From contig JABHEX010000142.1 of NCBI GenBank assembly GCA_018676385.1, positions 1 to 7,826 on the forward strand: a DNA stretch of 7,826 nt, read 5' to 3'. This document shows positions 6,477 through 7,826 of this stretch, piece by piece (position 1 is the first letter of the stretch; every line of letters begins with the position of its first letter). The translations under genes and the position numbers were made by a program. The stretch comes from Akkermansiaceae bacterium (GTDB taxonomy: Bacteria > Verrucomicrobiota > Verrucomicrobiia > Verrucomicrobiales > Akkermansiaceae). The notes beneath the pieces were generated by a model. The model did no database searches and had not been told where the DNA came from. It saw only the letters and a list, made by a program, of their open reading frames with translations.

Positions 6477-6947
6477 ATGACCCAATTCGCCCAACCCAGT
6501 GCCGATAACCATTACCTCGTGGATCATGTTTCACTCCTACTGAAAAGCTATCACCAGTTTACAGGTCGGCATCTGCTCGATCCTGTGCTCGATAAGATCG
6601 AGGCCGCAAAGACCGCTTATCACGCGCCGTTTTTTCTCGCGTCGCATGGGCTCGAGGATGACCCGATGCTCAACTACGGGAACCAATATGCGCTCGATCT
6701 CTTTGCCATGACTTGGGAGGAATTCACCAGCACTCCTTCCCGATACACGGCTGAGGAACCTAACAGAGACGAACGGGAAAGGCTACTCAAAAGCGTCACC
6801 GAGAAAGGCTACATCGACGACTATTCAGGAGTGCGCATCTCCGCCGACGGAAAACGATTCCGCATCCATCAAGCGACCGTCTGGAATGTAACTGATGACG
6901 CAGGAAAAAAGATCGGCCAGGCCGCGACATTCTCGGAGTGGGATTGA
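6477..6947 (+). CDS. MEKHLA-domain protein
   Basis: This 156-residue soluble protein matches the bacterial stand-alone MEKHLA family, named after the C-terminal domain of plant HD-ZIP III factors and related to PAS folds. Motifs seen: HVSLLLKSYHQFTGRHLL (17-34), APFFLASHGLEDDPMLNYGN (50-69), ALDLFAMTWEEFTSTPSR (72-89), GYIDDYSGVRISADGKRFRI (111-130) and ATVWNVTDDAGKKIGQAATF (133-152). Family function is unproven; ligand or redox sensing has been inferred from the PAS-like fold. The ATG at 6477 suits the usual family length. An in-frame ATG at 6399 would add 26 residues without family character and overlap the MOSC start. The gene is divergent from MOSC-fdhD across about 76 bp, so regulation may be shared. 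Confidence 0.88.
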   Translation: MTQFAQPSADNHYLVDHVSLLLKSYHQFTGRHLLDPVLDKIEAAKTAYHAPFFLASHGLEDDPMLNYGNQYALDLFAMTWEEFTSTPSRYTAEEPNRDERERLLKSVTEKGYIDDYSGVRISADGKRFRIHQATVWNVTDDAGKKIGQAATFSEWD

Positions 6948-6954
6948 TTTTGAG

Positions 6955-7268
6955 ATTTAGTCCATCGGGACTCATTGCATGGTATCCACACTTCAGCCGC
7001 TCCAACCCGCGGTGACGATGCCTTTCAGTTTGTGGCGACTGTTGACATCGACCCAGGCAGTTGCGTTTTCCACACGTTCGCTGACGACGGGGCGATCCGA
7101 GGTGTGCCGTTCGGGAGTCGTTTCGGCACCCTTGAATGCGGTGGCTCCCCACTAAGTCACGCCATGGTTTTGGAAACGTTTGATATATTTGGTGTTGTGG
7201 TGGCCCGTTGCGTTGTCGGGGTGTCCGCCATATTCCCAAACAATCAGGTCGCACTTGGCGGCGAGTGA
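6955..7268 (-). pseudogene. Truncated family-20 glycoside hydrolase (hexosaminidase D-like) remnant
   Basis: No intact gene occupies 6948-7278, but the minus strand carries a decayed protein-like segment. From 7268 it reads SLAAKCDLIVWEYGGH, then HHNTKYIKRFQNHGVT. A TAG stop follows at 7154-7152, then the same frame continues WGATAFKGAE, ERHTSDRPVVSERVENA, and HKLKGIVTAGWS before a TGA at 6995-6993. The pattern WGA(S/T)AFKGA, then VxxRxxNxxxW, then LKGI(I/V)xTGWSRY is typical of the C-terminal half of hexosaminidase D-like GH20 enzymes. Adding one C after TGGAGC restores WSR and opens the next frame as RLKCGYHAMSPDGLN to about 6955. So there is a nonsense mutation, a 1-nt deletion, and loss of both ends. 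The remnant abuts the moaA stop and the MEKHLA stop. The pseudogene call is fairly secure; the family is recognised from memory of motifs. Confidence 0.68.
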
Positions 7269-7278
7269 GTTAGGGCAA

Positions 7279-7826
7279 CTACCCACCGATGTAGGACATC
7301 TCAGGTTTATCTTGAGCGCCGTCGATCTCGCTGCGGAGTTCGGAGTAGCGATCATCGCGGGCAGACCAGACGTTTCGGATGAGATCAGCCATCTGTTCAT
7401 CACTGGCGCCGCTGCGCAGGGAAGTTTTTAGGTCGTGACCTTGGGCTGCAAACAGGCAGGTGAAAAGCTGGCCGTCCGCGGAGAGTCGGGCACGATTGCA
7501 GTCGCGGCAAAACGGCTGACTGACGGAAGAAATGAAACCTATCTCCACTTCAGGGGAATCAACATGATGGTAGCGGGTAGCCGTTTCACCCACCTTTGGC
7601 TCGCTCGCGGCAAGGTCGTATTCGGCTTTCAGGTTTTCTAACAACACAGCCGAGGGAACCACTTGATCGAGCTTCCAACGGTTGGTGTTTCCCGTGTCCA
7701 TAAACTCGATGTAGCGCAGTGTCACGCCACGATCGCGAGCGAATTCCGCTAGAGGAAGGATCTCCGATTCGTTCACGCCTTTTTGCACGACGGTATTGAT
7801 TTTCACACCCAGGCCATGATCGAGTG
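7279..7826 (-). CDS. moaA: GTP 3',8-cyclase MoaA, C-terminal part (5' end beyond window)
   Basis: MoaA is the radical-SAM enzyme that, with MoaC, turns GTP into cyclic pyranopterin monophosphate, the first step of molybdenum cofactor synthesis. The minus strand is open from the right edge to a TAG at 7281-7279, giving 181 residues of a protein usually near 330. The radical-SAM CxxxCxxC motif lies outside the window. Seen here are GLGVKINTVVQKGVNESEI, LRYIEFMDTGNTNRW, the second Fe4S4 motif FCRDCNRARLSADGQLFTC (C-x2-C-x13-C), CLFAAQGHDLKTSLR, DDRYSELR and the C-terminal SYIGG with the essential final Gly-Gly. Everything needed at this end is intact. A GTG at 7806-7804 is internal, not a start, since MoaA-like sequence (LDHGLG) continues upstream. 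The gene lies on the same strand as the MOSC-fdhD pair but is separated from it by the glycosidase remnant and the opposing MEKHLA gene. Confidence 0.96.
   Translation of the reverse strand, partial: LDHGLGVKINTVVQKGVNESEILPLAEFARDRGVTLRYIEFMDTGNTNRWKLDQVVPSAVLLENLKAEYDLAASEPKVGETATRYHHVDSPEVEIGFISSVSQPFCRDCNRARLSADGQLFTCLFAAQGHDLKTSLRSGASDEQMADLIRNVWSARDDRYSELRSEIDGAQDKPEMSYIGG

Noticed and set aside
6796..7254. Open minus-strand frame of about 150 codons across the MEKHLA 3' end and the gap
   Set aside because: Most of it is a shadow; only the short part near 6955-7000 is meaningful, as the shifted continuation of the glycosidase remnant.
6975..7268. Open plus-strand frame of about 97 codons in the gap before moaA
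   Set aside because: It is antisense to the glycosidase remnant and shows no family features; the minus-strand reading has clear motifs.
1..7826. CRISPR arrays, tRNA or rRNA genes, insertion sequences, attachment sites
   Set aside because: No regularly spaced repeats, cloverleaf-like segments, transposase motifs or terminal inverted repeats were seen on either strand.

Overview
This 7.8 kb stretch is chromosomal-looking bacterial DNA of moderate GC with tightly packed genes. The secreted-type sulfatase, the decayed family-20 glycosidase fragment, the MEKHLA-domain protein and the general weakness of Shine-Dalgarno sites fit the Planctomycetes-Verrucomicrobia group. I lean towards a marine or glycan-degrading verrucomicrobium, but this is inference from gene content only.

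Layout: (1) 1-959, minus: N-terminal 319 codons of formate--tetrahydrofolate ligase (fhs), running off the left edge. (2) 960-1075: a divergent intergenic region with a good sigma70-like promoter for fhs. (3) 1076-2425, plus: an exported sulfatase whose active-site motif is CRPSL instead of CxPSR. (4) 2474-4729, plus: a YdeP/FdhF-like molybdopterin oxidoreductase, preceded by a 12-bp perfect palindrome. (5) 4731-5006, plus: a small degenerate GIY-YIG-fold protein, one base after the oxidoreductase stop. (6) 5083-5877 and 5870-6400, minus: fdhD and a MOSC-domain gene, overlapping by 8 nt. (7) 6477-6947, plus: a MEKHLA-domain protein, divergent from the MOSC gene. (8) 6948-7278: no intact gene, but on the minus strand a truncated family-20 glycoside hydrolase remnant with a nonsense codon and an apparent 1-nt deletion. 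(9) 7279-7826, minus: the C-terminal 181 residues of MoaA, running off the right edge.

The functional theme is molybdenum. MoaA makes the first cofactor intermediate (cPMP). FdhD hands sulfur to the cofactor of formate-dehydrogenase-type enzymes. The MOSC protein is probably another sulfur or cofactor-handling factor. The YdeP-like oxidoreductase is the obvious client enzyme. If that enzyme acts on formate, which is unproven, the neighbouring fhs (formate activation onto tetrahydrofolate) would make this a small C1/formate locus. The sulfatase and the glycosidase remnant look like unrelated glycan-degradation genes. I see no wholly new system. The most unusual items are the sulfatase motif, the glycosidase remnant wedged behind moaA, the GIY-YIG protein with altered catalytic positions, and a MEKHLA protein embedded in a molybdenum-cofactor locus.
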